Positions 1 to 5,131 are shown, counted from the stretch's first letter. The stretch: 6,272 nt of DNA from CAYOHY01 sp964403885 (GCA_964403885.1 CAYOHY010000080.1:1-6272), one strand, 5' to 3'. Translations and numbers: made by a program. The notes: a model not told the origin generated them from the sequence alone.

Positions 1-126
1 CTGCCCAAGTTCTTCTACGAGGACAAGCTGCCGCCGCACAACGTGGTGTTCAGCGTGAGTGACGAAGACCTCGACTCCGTCTTCGACTTCGTGCCGGAGA
101 CCGCCAAGGAGATGGGTCTCCAGTAG
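1..126 (+). CDS. C-terminal end of a probable tungsten aldehyde:ferredoxin oxidoreductase (5' end off window)
   Basis: An open frame enters from the left edge and ends with TAG at 124-126, giving 41 residues that start LPKFFYEDKLPPHNVVF and end ETAKEMGLQ. The LPKFF/E/LPPHNVV stretch, then an acidic helix and a short tail ending in GL, resembles the C-terminus of aldehyde:ferredoxin oxidoreductases, which oxidise aldehydes with a tungsten-bispterin cofactor and a 4Fe-4S cluster in the cytoplasm. No catalytic or cluster-binding residue lies in the visible part. The call therefore rests on this tail plus context: a ThiS/MoaD-like carrier and a ThiF-like enzyme follow on the same strand, a common neighbourhood for this family. 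Another molybdo- or tungstoenzyme, or an unrelated protein, cannot be excluded. Confidence 0.5.
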   Translation: MPKFFYEDKLPPHNVVFSVSDEDLDSVFDFVPETAKEMGLQ

Positions 127-138
127 CACGTGACGTCC

Positions 139-183
139 TTGACCCCCGTGTCGCCACACTGGCCGTAGCGGCACGGGGGTCGA
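139..183 (+). promoter_or_regulatory. Strong intercistronic hairpin without U-tract
   Basis: A perfect 10-bp inverted repeat, GACCCCCGTG at 141-150 and CACGGGGGTC at 172-181, extends with U-A, U-G, U-G, C-G, G-C and C-G pairs to a 16-bp stem (139-154 with 168-183) around a 13-nt loop. It begins 13 nt after the oxidoreductase stop and ends 10 nt before the carrier start. No T-run follows on either strand, so it is a poor classical intrinsic terminator. It could act as an attenuator or as a 3' stabiliser and processing site that gives much enzyme mRNA and little carrier mRNA. The repeat is seen directly; the role is inferred. Confidence 0.7.
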
Positions 184-193
184 AAGGGTTCGC

Positions 194-433
194 ATGACCA
201 TCAGCGTGGCGCTCTTCGCATATCTCTCCGCCTACCAGCCCGACGGACAGGGAGGCAGGCACGCGCGACCGCTCGAGATCGAGCCGGGCGCGACCGTCGC
301 CGATGTGATCGCCCAGCTGGGCCTTCCCGACGGACCACGGGTCGTGTTCGTGAACGGCTGCCACGCCCCTGACGACTACGCCTTCACCGAGGGAGACCGG
401 CTCGCGATCTTCCCGCCGGTCGCCGGAGGCTGA
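194..433 (+). CDS. MoaD/ThiS-family ubiquitin-like sulfur carrier protein
   Basis: This 79-residue protein has the beta-grasp layout of MoaD/ThiS. There is an N-terminal strand (residues 2-10), a helix around TVADVIAQLGL (34-44), the hallmark VVFVNG strand (50-55), EGDRLAIFPPV (66-76) and a terminal VAGG. In the family the terminal Gly is adenylated by an E1-like enzyme and then thiocarboxylated, carrying sulfur to molybdopterin or thiamine precursors. The ATG has AAAGGG 6 nt upstream. The gene sits between a probable tungsten oxidoreductase and a ThiF-like protein, so service to pterin-cofactor sulfuration for that enzyme is the likeliest role. A ThiS role in thiamine synthesis is less favoured because no thi genes are visible. 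The family assignment is firm; the pathway is inferred. Confidence 0.88.
   Translation: MTISVALFAYLSAYQPDGQGGRHARPLEIEPGATVADVIAQLGLPDGPRVVFVNGCHAPDDYAFTEGDRLAIFPPVAGG
424..428 (+). promoter_or_regulatory. Ribosome binding site within the carrier's Gly-Gly codons
   Basis: GGAGG at 424-428 is formed by the terminal GGA GGC glycine codons of the carrier gene and lies 12 nt before the GTG start at 441. The residues that make the carrier functional thus double as the translation signal for its activating enzyme, which suggests translational coupling. The motif is seen; its use is inferred, and the spacing is somewhat long. Confidence 0.5.
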
Positions 434-440
434 GCCGCCC

Positions 441-1073
441 GTGCCCGCAAAACCGCATCGCTTGACGCCCGTCGCCTTCAACGACGACGCCGCCGTGCGC
501 GAACGGCTCGCATCGAGCCACGTGGCGATCGTGGGCTGCGGCGGACTGGGCAGCAACGCCGCCGAGATGCTCGTCCGAGCCGGGGTGGGCACGCTCACCC
601 TGATCGACTTCGACGAGGTGGACACGAGCAACCTCAACCGCCAGCGCTACTTCGCCGACCAGGTGGGCCAGATGAAGACGGCGGCCCTGTCCAACTCGCT
701 GCTGCGCATCAGAAGCGACGTGACCCTGCTGCTGCATCAGGTGTGCGTGACCGCCGACAACCTGCAAAGCCTCGTCGAAGGCGCCGACGTAGTGATCGAG
801 GCGGTGGACACCGCGAGCACCAAGGCGATGATCGCCAACGTGCTGCTGAGTGGCTGTCCCGGCCTGCCACTGGTGGGAGCGTCGGGGCTCGCCGGGTTCT
901 CCTCGGCCAACGACATCACCACCGAGCGGTTGGCCACCAGCTACTACCTCACCGGCGACCACACGAGTGACGTGCGCGACAACCTGCCGCTGCTGTCGAG
1001 CCGGGTCATGGTCGCCGCCGCGCACGAAGCGCATGCCGCGATCCGCATCCTGCTGGGTCACCCGGAGCCGTAG
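441..1073 (+). CDS. ThiF/MoeB/HesA-family E1-like adenylyltransferase (short ThiF type)
   Basis: This 210-residue protein matches E1-like enzymes that adenylate the C-terminal glycine of ThiS/MoaD-type carriers with ATP. A Rossmann nucleotide loop GCGGLG (32-37) follows a beta strand. Next come LIDFDEVDTSNLNRQRY (54-70) with the acidic DFDEVD and the conserved N66/R67, then the motif lysine K79, then VIEAVDTASTK with the Mg/ATP aspartate D123. Cysteines occur only at 33, 102 and 139, with no CxxC pairs, so the structural zinc site of MoeB and E. coli ThiF is absent. Together with the short length this fits the compact 'family 2' ThiF proteins. The GTG start is 7 nt after the carrier stop, indicating co-transcription. 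Its partner is probably the upstream GG-ending carrier; the exact pathway (tungstopterin or thiamine) is inferred. Confidence 0.85.
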   Translation: MPAKPHRLTPVAFNDDAAVRERLASSHVAIVGCGGLGSNAAEMLVRAGVGTLTLIDFDEVDTSNLNRQRYFADQVGQMKTAALSNSLLRIRSDVTLLLHQVCVTADNLQSLVEGADVVIEAVDTASTKAMIANVLLSGCPGLPLVGASGLAGFSSANDITTERLATSYYLTGDHTSDVRDNLPLLSSRVMVAAAHEAHAAIRILLGHPEP

Positions 1074-1076
1074 GCG

Positions 1077-1421
1077 CTAGGCGTTCTCGTCGCGGCCCGC
1101 TCGGTAGAGCCCCAGCATGAATCGATGAGGCCCCGGCGTGGTGTCGGGCACGAAGGCCACGCGGTCGCCAGGCCGGATCACAACGCCCAGCCCGTGTACC
1201 ACGTGGTTCACGAACACCCCCTCGATCGCCGAGACCGGCAGTTCCATGAGCTGGGCGAGCTCGGAGCCGGTGACGCCTTCAACCGGAATGGCAACCACGA
1301 GCGTCGTCTCGTGAACGCCGCGCTCGACCAGATACGGGCGCAGGCTGCTGAAGACGCGCACGGTGACCTGCGCTGCGCCTGAGTCCTCGCCGTCGTGCCG
1401 TCGCATGGTGTCGGAGTCCAC
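1077..1421 (-). CDS. MoaD/ThiS-like beta-grasp protein lacking the terminal Gly-Gly
   Basis: The frame encodes 114 residues from a GTG at 1421. The core QVTVRVFSSLRPYL (18-31), GVFVNHVVHG (68-77) and IRPGDRVAFVP (82-92) aligns by eye with the carrier at 194-433 (VFVNGCHAP, EGDRLAIFPPV). After VAFVP, however, the chain runs on as a 22-residue tail (DTTPGPHRFMLGLYRAGRDENA) with no GG. It therefore cannot be adenylated and thiocarboxylated in the usual way unless cleaved, and it has no GG inside the tail either. It may be a structural, scaffold or regulatory relative. It lies on the opposite strand to the carrier/ThiF pair, stop against stop with 3 bp between. The GTG at 1421 is chosen because GGGGAGGG lies 9 nt upstream; a GTG at 1466 would add 15 residues, but its GGAGG abuts the codon. 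Fold confident, function unknown. Confidence 0.75.
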   Translation of the reverse strand: MDSDTMRRHDGEDSGAAQVTVRVFSSLRPYLVERGVHETTLVVAIPVEGVTGSELAQLMELPVSAIEGVFVNHVVHGLGVVIRPGDRVAFVPDTTPGPHRFMLGLYRAGRDENA

Positions 1422-1430
1422 GCTCAGCGC

Positions 1431-1438
1431 CCTCCCCT
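1431..1438 (-). promoter_or_regulatory. Ribosome binding site setting the 1421 start
   Basis: Reading the minus strand, GGGGAGGG lies 9 nt before GTG at 1421. The alternative upstream GTG at 1466 has AGGAGG directly adjacent with no spacer, which is poor for initiation, so the shorter protein is preferred. Confidence 0.45.
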
Positions 1439-1506
1439 GCAGAGCCGCGCTCGAACGGCGGCTCACCCTCCTACTTCATAGCCCAGCGGACGCCGGTTCA
1501 CACCCT

Positions 1507-1558
1507 GCGCGCCGGCCGCCCCCCAAGCGAAATGCACCAGGAGGGCGGCCGCGTGCGT
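1507..1558 (-). terminator. GC-rich hairpin downstream of the small membrane protein gene
   Basis: GGCCGCCC at 1514-1521 pairs perfectly with GGGCGGCC at 1543-1550. The stem extends by C1513-G1551 and, after a one-base bulge at 1552, by about six further pairs (1507-1512 with 1553-1558, two of them G-U). The loop is 21 nt. It begins 25 nt past the stop at 1584 on the minus strand and ends before the next minus-strand gene. No T-run follows. A U-less terminator or processing hairpin is the likely role. Apart from this hairpin and the ribosome binding site, I see nothing in the 162 bp from 1422 to 1583. Confidence 0.45.
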
Positions 1559-1583
1559 CAGTCGCCTACGTCGAGACTGCTGA

Positions 1584-1727
1584 TCAGTCGGTGTTCGCGG
1601 GTGTCTCGGAGTCCTGCGCATCGGAGGCGCGACGGGCGATGAGGGTGTCCAAAGCAAGCAAGCCGCCTGCGATGGCCACGATGGCAACGACGAAGATGAC
1701 GAGTCGAATGACCTCGCTCGGATTCAT
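1584..1727 (-). CDS. 47-residue single-pass membrane protein of unknown function
   Basis: ATG at 1725-1727 opens a 47-residue frame ending with TGA at 1584-1586. Residues 7-29 (from IRLVIFVVAIVAIAGGLLALD) form one hydrophobic membrane helix. It is followed by a short basic patch (ARR, 31-33) and a polar acidic tail ending TPANTD, so the tail is probably cytoplasmic by the positive-inside rule. AAGGGA lies 6 nt before the ATG, a proper ribosome binding site, and hydrophobic codons are confined to one helix, both arguing for a real small gene. No family is recognised. It follows a hairpin that separates it from the upstream membrane protein gene and so may have its own promoter, though none is clear in 1728-1795. 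Confidence 0.6.
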   Translation of the reverse strand: MNPSEVIRLVIFVVAIVAIAGGLLALDTLIARRASDAQDSETPANTD

Positions 1728-1795
1728 GGTGTGTCCCTTCTGGGTGCGCGCGAACGCGTGCGTCCATGCACGGTTCTCGCACGATGCGGTCCGGT

Positions 1796-1829
1796 GGATC
1801 GGCGCGCGCCCAAGCGCGCGGCCAGATCC
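1796..1829 (-). terminator. Very stable hairpin after the 106-residue membrane protein gene
   Basis: GGATC at 1796-1800 pairs with GATCC at 1825-1829. Inside this, GG at 1801-1802 pairs with CC at 1822-1823, and CGCGCGC at 1803-1809 pairs with GCGCGCG at 1814-1820. The loop is the tetraloop 1810-1813, and single bases are bulged at 1821 and 1824. It begins 5 nt past the minus-strand stop at 1835-1837, the position expected for a terminator, but no T-run follows. The structure is seen; termination is inferred. Confidence 0.5.
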
Positions 1830-1834
1830 GCGTC

Positions 1835-2155
1835 TCAGATCCGCAGGATGAAGGGGTCGAGCATCGCGACGCCGGCGACGTGGGTCTCGCGGCGGCGGAT
1901 GGCGCCGCGGGTCGAGCTCACGCGCGCGACGAGCGCACACGCGGCGATGATCGCCACCCACCACGTGCCCTGCAGCGTGCGCCCGGCGGCAGAAGCACCG
2001 GACACGGAGGCGGAGCCGATGCAGGCGTGCCCGGAGCCGACGAGGCCGCCCGCGGGCGACGTGCCCGGCGCAGCCAGCAGCGCACCGGCGACCACGAGCA
2101 CCGCGAACAGGCACAGCAGACAGAAGGCGTGGGTATGTCGAGCCCGAAGCATCAT
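1835..2155 (-). CDS. Small two-helix membrane protein of unknown function
   Basis: A 106-residue frame begins ATG ATG at 2155/2152; the second ATG is better spaced from the upstream TAGGGG. Residues 10-29 (AFCLLCLFAVLVVAGALLAA) and about 64-78 (TWWVAIIAACALVAR) are hydrophobic and would form two membrane helices. They are joined by a Gly/Ser/Ala-rich loop containing Cys45. A basic stretch RRRE (87-90) follows helix 2 and the chain ends in DPFILRI. Cysteines are at 12, 15, 45 and 73. The orderly split into hydrophobic and polar segments supports this strand over the overlapping plus-strand frames. It lies 50 bp after the META lipoprotein gene on the same strand and may be co-transcribed with it. 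I do not recognise the family, and a spurious high-GC frame is possible. Confidence 0.5.
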   Translation of the reverse strand: MMLRARHTHAFCLLCLFAVLVVAGALLAAPGTSPAGGLVGSGHACIGSASVSGASAAGRTLQGTWWVAIIAACALVARVSSTRGAIRRRETHVAGVAMLDPFILRI

Positions 2156-2168
2156 GCCCCTACCCTAA

Positions 2169-2190
2169 CACGGCCGCACCGGATGCCGTG
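2169..2190 (-). terminator. Weak terminator-like hairpin between two minus-strand genes
   Basis: CACGGC at 2169-2174 and GCCGTG at 2185-2190 form a 6-bp stem with a 10-nt loop, 15 nt past the lipoprotein stop. On the minus strand it is followed only by TTAG, so termination would be weak or partial. Confidence 0.25.
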
Positions 2191-2205
2191 CCGAGGGCGC
2201 AGATC

Positions 2206-2640
2206 CTACCGAGGCACCAGGATGACCAGCGTGTTGTTCCCCAGGTCGGCCAGCACGAGCTTGGGACCGTTGAACTCGTAGCGCTTGGCCTTCGCTAGTG
2301 CGTCGAAGAACCGTTGCTCCTGCGCCATCGCCTCAGGCGAGCCGGCCATCTCGGTGGCGGCCAGCGCACCAAAGGAGATCTTCGCGTCGCCCGACGCCTC
2401 ATACGTGCCGCTGAAGGAGTTGACCCCGCCGTTGCCGGAGGCCTGGCCGTCGGCGAGCGTGAGCTCCGTGCGGACCCCTCGGGCCGCCTGCTCGAGGCCG
2501 CTCGACGTGCCGAACGACTCGAGCTTCCACGTGCCGTTGAGCTTGGTGGGGTCGACCGTGTTCTTGGACGTGCAGCCGCTCATGGCGAGCACCACGCCTG
2601 CCACGACCGCGATCACCAGCAGCATGCGCTTCATCGGCAT
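2206..2640 (-). CDS. META-domain lipoprotein (HslJ-like)
   Basis: This 144-residue protein starts with a lipoprotein signal: basic MPMKR, hydrophobic LLVIAVVAGVVLAM, then lipobox SGC with Cys23 as the lipid-modified residue. It should be anchored on the outer face of the cell membrane. The rest is one META/HslJ-type domain: LNGTWKLESF (34-43), the family's GNGGVNSFSGTY (69-80) and TEMAGSPEAMAQEQRFFDAL (96-115). META proteins of this type are linked to heat-shock or motility phenotypes in other bacteria, but their biochemical role is unsettled. The position where HslJ-type domains usually have Cys (T-x-M-A-C) is Gly100 here. AAGGAGG at 2646-2652 lies 5 nt from the ATG at 2640, better than the GTG at 2643 (2 nt) or the ATG at 2634 (11 nt). 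It is divergent from the PadR gene, whose operator may also control it. Confidence 0.82.
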   Translation of the reverse strand: MPMKRMLLVIAVVAGVVLAMSGCTSKNTVDPTKLNGTWKLESFGTSSGLEQAARGVRTELTLADGQASGNGGVNSFSGTYEASGDAKISFGALAATEMAGSPEAMAQEQRFFDALAKAKRYEFNGPKLVLADLGNNTLVILVPR

Positions 2641-2645
2641 CACGT

Positions 2646-2652
2646 CCTCCTT
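2646..2652 (-). promoter_or_regulatory. Ribosome binding site of the META lipoprotein gene
   Basis: AAGGAGG on the minus strand, with 5 nt to the ATG at 2640. It decides among three closely spaced start codons (2643, 2640, 2634). Confidence 0.6.
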
Positions 2653-2692
2653 CGCGCCTCGACGGATGCTAGTACATTCCCCACGCGCATTG

Positions 2693-2705
2693 GCACGACC
2701 CGTGC
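2693..2705. promoter_or_regulatory. Short palindrome in the divergent intergenic region
   Basis: GCACG and CGTGC flank a 3-base centre (ACC) between the divergent lipoprotein and PadR genes, 14 bp left of the larger operator. It could be a regulator site. The half-sites differ from those of the larger operator, so a different protein or chance are both possible. Confidence 0.25.
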
Positions 2706-2719
2706 TTCTCCTCCCGATA

Positions 2720-2741
2720 GATAACGATATATCGCGTTATC
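2720..2741. promoter_or_regulatory. Probable PadR operator: AT-rich overlapping palindromes
   Basis: GATAACG at 2720-2726 and CGTTATC at 2735-2741 are perfect inverted 7-mers 8 bp apart, a 22-bp dyad. Inside lies a second perfect palindrome, CGATATATCG at 2725-2734, whose centre is offset by one base. This AT-rich island stands out in GC-rich DNA and ends 21 bp before the PadR start, where autoregulatory PadR operators usually lie. It could also repress the divergent lipoprotein gene, whose start is 79 bp away. Sequence seen; binding by this PadR inferred. Confidence 0.65.
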
Positions 2742-2762
2742 CCGTCCAGAAGGAGAAGCCCT

Positions 2763-3350
2763 ATGCACGCACATCACCCCGGCAACGGCGAGTCCTGCGG
2801 CCACGGCGCTCGCGGCCACCACGGCCACGGCCACCACGGCGGCTTTGGCAAGCACGGTTTCAAGCCCCCGTTCCCCGGCATGCACCCCATGGGATTCGCG
2901 GGTCACGGGATGCGCGCGCGACGTGGCGACGTACGCGCCGCCGTCTTGCGCCTGCTCTCCGAGTCCCCCATGCACGGCTACCAGATCATCCAGGAGCTCT
3001 CGGCCCGCAGCGGCGGCGCATGGAGCCCCAGCGCCGGCTCGGTCTACCCCACGCTCCAGCTGCTCGCCGACGAAGGACTGCTCACCTCCGAGGAGTCCGG
3101 CGGCAAGAAGGTCTTCAGCCTCACCGAGGCGGGTGTCGCCGCAGTGGCCGAGACCGCCGATCAGCCCGCCCCCTGGGATGAGGTCGCCGGCGCCGATTCC
3201 GGTCTTGGCGAGTACCGCGAGGCCGTGGGCCGACTCATGCAGCCCATCTTCCAGATCGGCAAGACGGGTACCAAGGAGCAGAGTGCGGCCGCGATCGAGA
3301 TCATGAACGACGCCCGCAAGAAGCTCTACGCACTGCTCGCCGAGGACTAG
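2763..3350 (+). CDS. PadR-family transcriptional regulator with His-rich N-terminus (YqjI-like)
   Basis: This 195-residue protein has three parts. The N-terminal tail (1-50) is rich in His and Gly, with 12 His and Cys12, as in GHHGHGHHGG. The PadR winged helix-turn-helix (about 54-128) has ARRGDVRAAVLRLL, the family signature PMHGYQIIQEL (69-79), GSVYPTLQLLADEGLL (92-107) and the wing SGGKKVFSLTEAG (112-124). The C-terminal part holds a helical region (150-195) that would serve dimerisation. The layout matches E. coli YqjI, a metal-responsive repressor with a His/Cys-rich tail, so sensing Ni, Fe or another transition metal is likely but inferred. The ATG has AAGGAG 7 nt upstream. A palindromic operator lies just before it, suggesting autorepression. 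The AarF-like kinase gene follows after 49 bp on the same strand and may be in the same transcript. Confidence 0.9.
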   Translation: MHAHHPGNGESCGHGARGHHGHGHHGGFGKHGFKPPFPGMHPMGFAGHGMRARRGDVRAAVLRLLSESPMHGYQIIQELSARSGGAWSPSAGSVYPTLQLLADEGLLTSEESGGKKVFSLTEAGVAAVAETADQPAPWDEVAGADSGLGEYREAVGRLMQPIFQIGKTGTKEQSAAAIEIMNDARKKLYALLAED

Positions 3351-3399
3351 TCTCGCCCGCTGCCGTCCCGGGCCGTATGCACGCAACCACGGAGGATCG

Positions 3400-5100
3400 A
3401 TGAACCCGTCCCACCTGCGCGTTCGTTACTGGCGCATCGTGTTCTTCTTTGGCCGAGTCACCCTCGGCTTCATGTTCTGGGAGATCCTCCTGCGTCGCAT
3501 CGGCCTGGGCGGCTGGGCCGACTCCACGCGCTCGGACCGCAACCGGCGCACCGCTCAACGGTTCCGCGCACTCGCGATCTCGATGGGCGGCCTCATGATC
3601 AAGGTGGGCCAGTTCCTGAGCGCCCGCCTCGACATCTTGCCCCCGGAGATCACCGACGAGCTCGCCGGCCTCCAAGACGAGGTCCCCGCCGAGGAGTTCT
3701 CGGCGATCCGCGCCCTGGCCGAGGCCGAGCTGGGCAGCGCACTCGAAGTCCACTACGCCTCGTTCGACCCCACGCCGCTGGCGGCTGCCTCACTGGGGCA
3801 GGCGCACCGCGCGTGCCTGCGTGACGCCGACGCCGCCCAGCTGGGATTCGCCGAGGTGGTGGTGAAGGTCCAGCGCCCTCACATCGAGCAGGTTGTCGAG
3901 GTCGACTTGGCCGCACTTCGCCGGGTGGGCGGCTGGCTGCAGCGCTACAAGCCTGTCGCCATGCGAGCCAACGTGCCCGCGCTCGTGGAGGAGTTCGCGC
4001 TCACCACGCGCGAGGAGATCGACTACCTCGCCGAAGGCTCCAACGCCGAGACGTTCAGGGACCTGTTCGCGCACAACGCGCGCGTCCGCATCCCGCACAT
4101 CGCCTGGGACCTCTCCACGCGCCGCGTGCTCACGCTCGAAGATGTCACCGCCATCAAGCTGGGTGACTACGACGCCATCACCGCCGCGGGCATCGACCGC
4201 GACGAGGTCGCCTCGGTGCTCGTCGAGACCTACATGCAGCAGATCTTCGAGGACGGCTTCTTCCACGCCGATCCTCACCCCGGGAACCTCTTCGTCACGC
4301 CGCTCGACTCCACCGATGAGAACGGCAACCGCGACTGGCAGCTCACCTTCATCGACTTCGGCATGGTGGGCCGCGTGCCCGAGAATCTGCGCGCGGGGTT
4401 GCGCGAGGCGCTCATCGCCATCGGCACCCAAGACGGTGCGCGTCTCGTGAAGAGCTTCAAGACGCTCGACGTGCTCCTGCCCACCGCCGACCTCAAGCTC
4501 ATCGAGATGGCGAGCATGCAGGTGTTCGACCGCTTTGGCGGCATGAGCATGGGCGACCTGAAGCAGATCGATCACAGCGAGATGATGAGCTTTGGCCTGC
4601 AGTTCCGCGAGCTGATGCTCAACCTGCCCTTCCAGCTGCCGGAGAACCTCCTGCTCCTGGGCAGAAGCGTGGCGATCCTCTCGGGCATGTGCACGGGCCT
4701 GTCTCCCGAGTTCAACCTCTGGAGCACCATCGCGCCCTACGCCACCAAGCTCATCTCCGATGACGGCGACGGCGAGGGCGGCATCTTCCAGACCGTGCTC
4801 TCCGAAGGCACGAAGATCTTCCAGAGCGTCATCGGCCTGCCGGCCCGCGCGGATCGCGTCCTCACGCTCGTGGAGCGCGGCGAGCTCAACGTGCAAACGC
4901 CGCTTCTGGAGCTGCGCGTGCGCCGTCTCGAGCGAAGCGTGGGTCGCGTGGCAAGCGCCGTGGTGTTCGCGGCACTGCTCATCGCCGGCGCGCTGCTCTA
5001 CCCCACCGAGCCCACGCTCGCGAAGTGGCTGATGGTCGCCTCGGCGGTGCCCGGGTTCAGCGCGGTGATGGGCGGCGGCAGGCGCCACATGGGGCGCTGA
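3400..5100 (+). CDS. AarF/UbiB/ABC1-family atypical kinase-like membrane protein
   Basis: This 566-residue protein carries the UbiB-family motifs in order. KxGQ motif: K68-V-G-Q71. Ala-rich nucleotide loop: AAASLGQAH (128-136). ATP lysine: VVKVQRP with K156. Then REEIDYLAEGSNA (204-216), the catalytic loop FFHADPHPGNLF (287-298) with H289, D291 and N296, and the metal-binding DFG at 319-321. A basic stretch (506-517) precedes hydrophobic segments at about 518-533 and 542-556 that should anchor the C-terminus in the membrane. UbiB proteins are ATPases linked to ubiquinone synthesis in proteobacteria and to lipid or quinone handling elsewhere; in a Gram-positive with menaquinone or no quinone the substrate is unknown. 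GGAGG 4 nt before the ATG sets the start. It follows the PadR gene by 49 bp, so metal-linked control is possible. Confidence 0.92.
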   Translation: MNPSHLRVRYWRIVFFFGRVTLGFMFWEILLRRIGLGGWADSTRSDRNRRTAQRFRALAISMGGLMIKVGQFLSARLDILPPEITDELAGLQDEVPAEEFSAIRALAEAELGSALEVHYASFDPTPLAAASLGQAHRACLRDADAAQLGFAEVVVKVQRPHIEQVVEVDLAALRRVGGWLQRYKPVAMRANVPALVEEFALTTREEIDYLAEGSNAETFRDLFAHNARVRIPHIAWDLSTRRVLTLEDVTAIKLGDYDAITAAGIDRDEVASVLVETYMQQIFEDGFFHADPHPGNLFVTPLDSTDENGNRDWQLTFIDFGMVGRVPENLRAGLREALIAIGTQDGARLVKSFKTLDVLLPTADLKLIEMASMQVFDRFGGMSMGDLKQIDHSEMMSFGLQFRELMLNLPFQLPENLLLLGRSVAILSGMCTGLSPEFNLWSTIAPYATKLISDDGDGEGGIFQTVLSEGTKIFQSVIGLPARADRVLTLVERGELNVQTPLLELRVRRLERSVGRVASAVVFAALLIAGALLYPTEPTLAKWLMVASAVPGFSAVMGGGRRHMGR

Positions 5101-5131
5101 TGTTGGGTACGTACACCTTCGCATCAGCGTC
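5093..5131 (+). terminator. Hairpin spanning the AarF-like gene stop codon
   Basis: CGCTGATG at 5095-5102 pairs with CATCAGCG at 5122-5129, flanked by wobble pairs and G5093-C5131. The TGA stop (5098-5100) is within the 5' arm and a short inner GGT/ACC pairing is possible in the loop. No T-run follows; it could terminate, attenuate or protect the mRNA before the VOC gene. Confidence 0.35.

Noticed and set aside
384..1061. Minus-strand open frame of 225 codons across the ThiF gene
   Set aside because: No recognisable domain; the plus strand has clear ThiF motifs and operon spacing.
1823..1844. 9-bp direct repeat CAGATCCGC at 1823-1831 and 1836-1844
   Set aside because: Too short to interpret in high-GC DNA; it overlaps a coding end and the hairpin arm.
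1363..1851. Plus-strand frame of 162 codons over the start of the GG-less MoaD-like gene
   Set aside because: Low-complexity translation without domains, opposite to two better supported minus-strand genes.
1728..2114. N-terminal extension of the 47-residue membrane protein in the same frame
   Set aside because: The extension is Arg/Gly-rich, lies antiparallel to no motif, overlaps the 106-residue gene and its hairpin, and the internal ATG at 1727 has a good ribosome binding site.
2690..2695. TTGGCA as a -35 box for the PadR gene
   Set aside because: No matching -10 box lies 16-18 bp downstream; the AT-rich candidates are 22 or more bp away.
2763..2912. Repeated GGCCACCACGG-like units in the PadR N-terminus
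   Set aside because: These are codons of a His/Gly-rich protein tail, not a DNA repeat array or CRISPR.
2285..3181. Plus-strand open frame of 298 codons spanning the lipoprotein and PadR genes
   Set aside because: It runs through the divergent intergenic operator and out of frame over PadR, with Arg/Pro-rich low-complexity translation.
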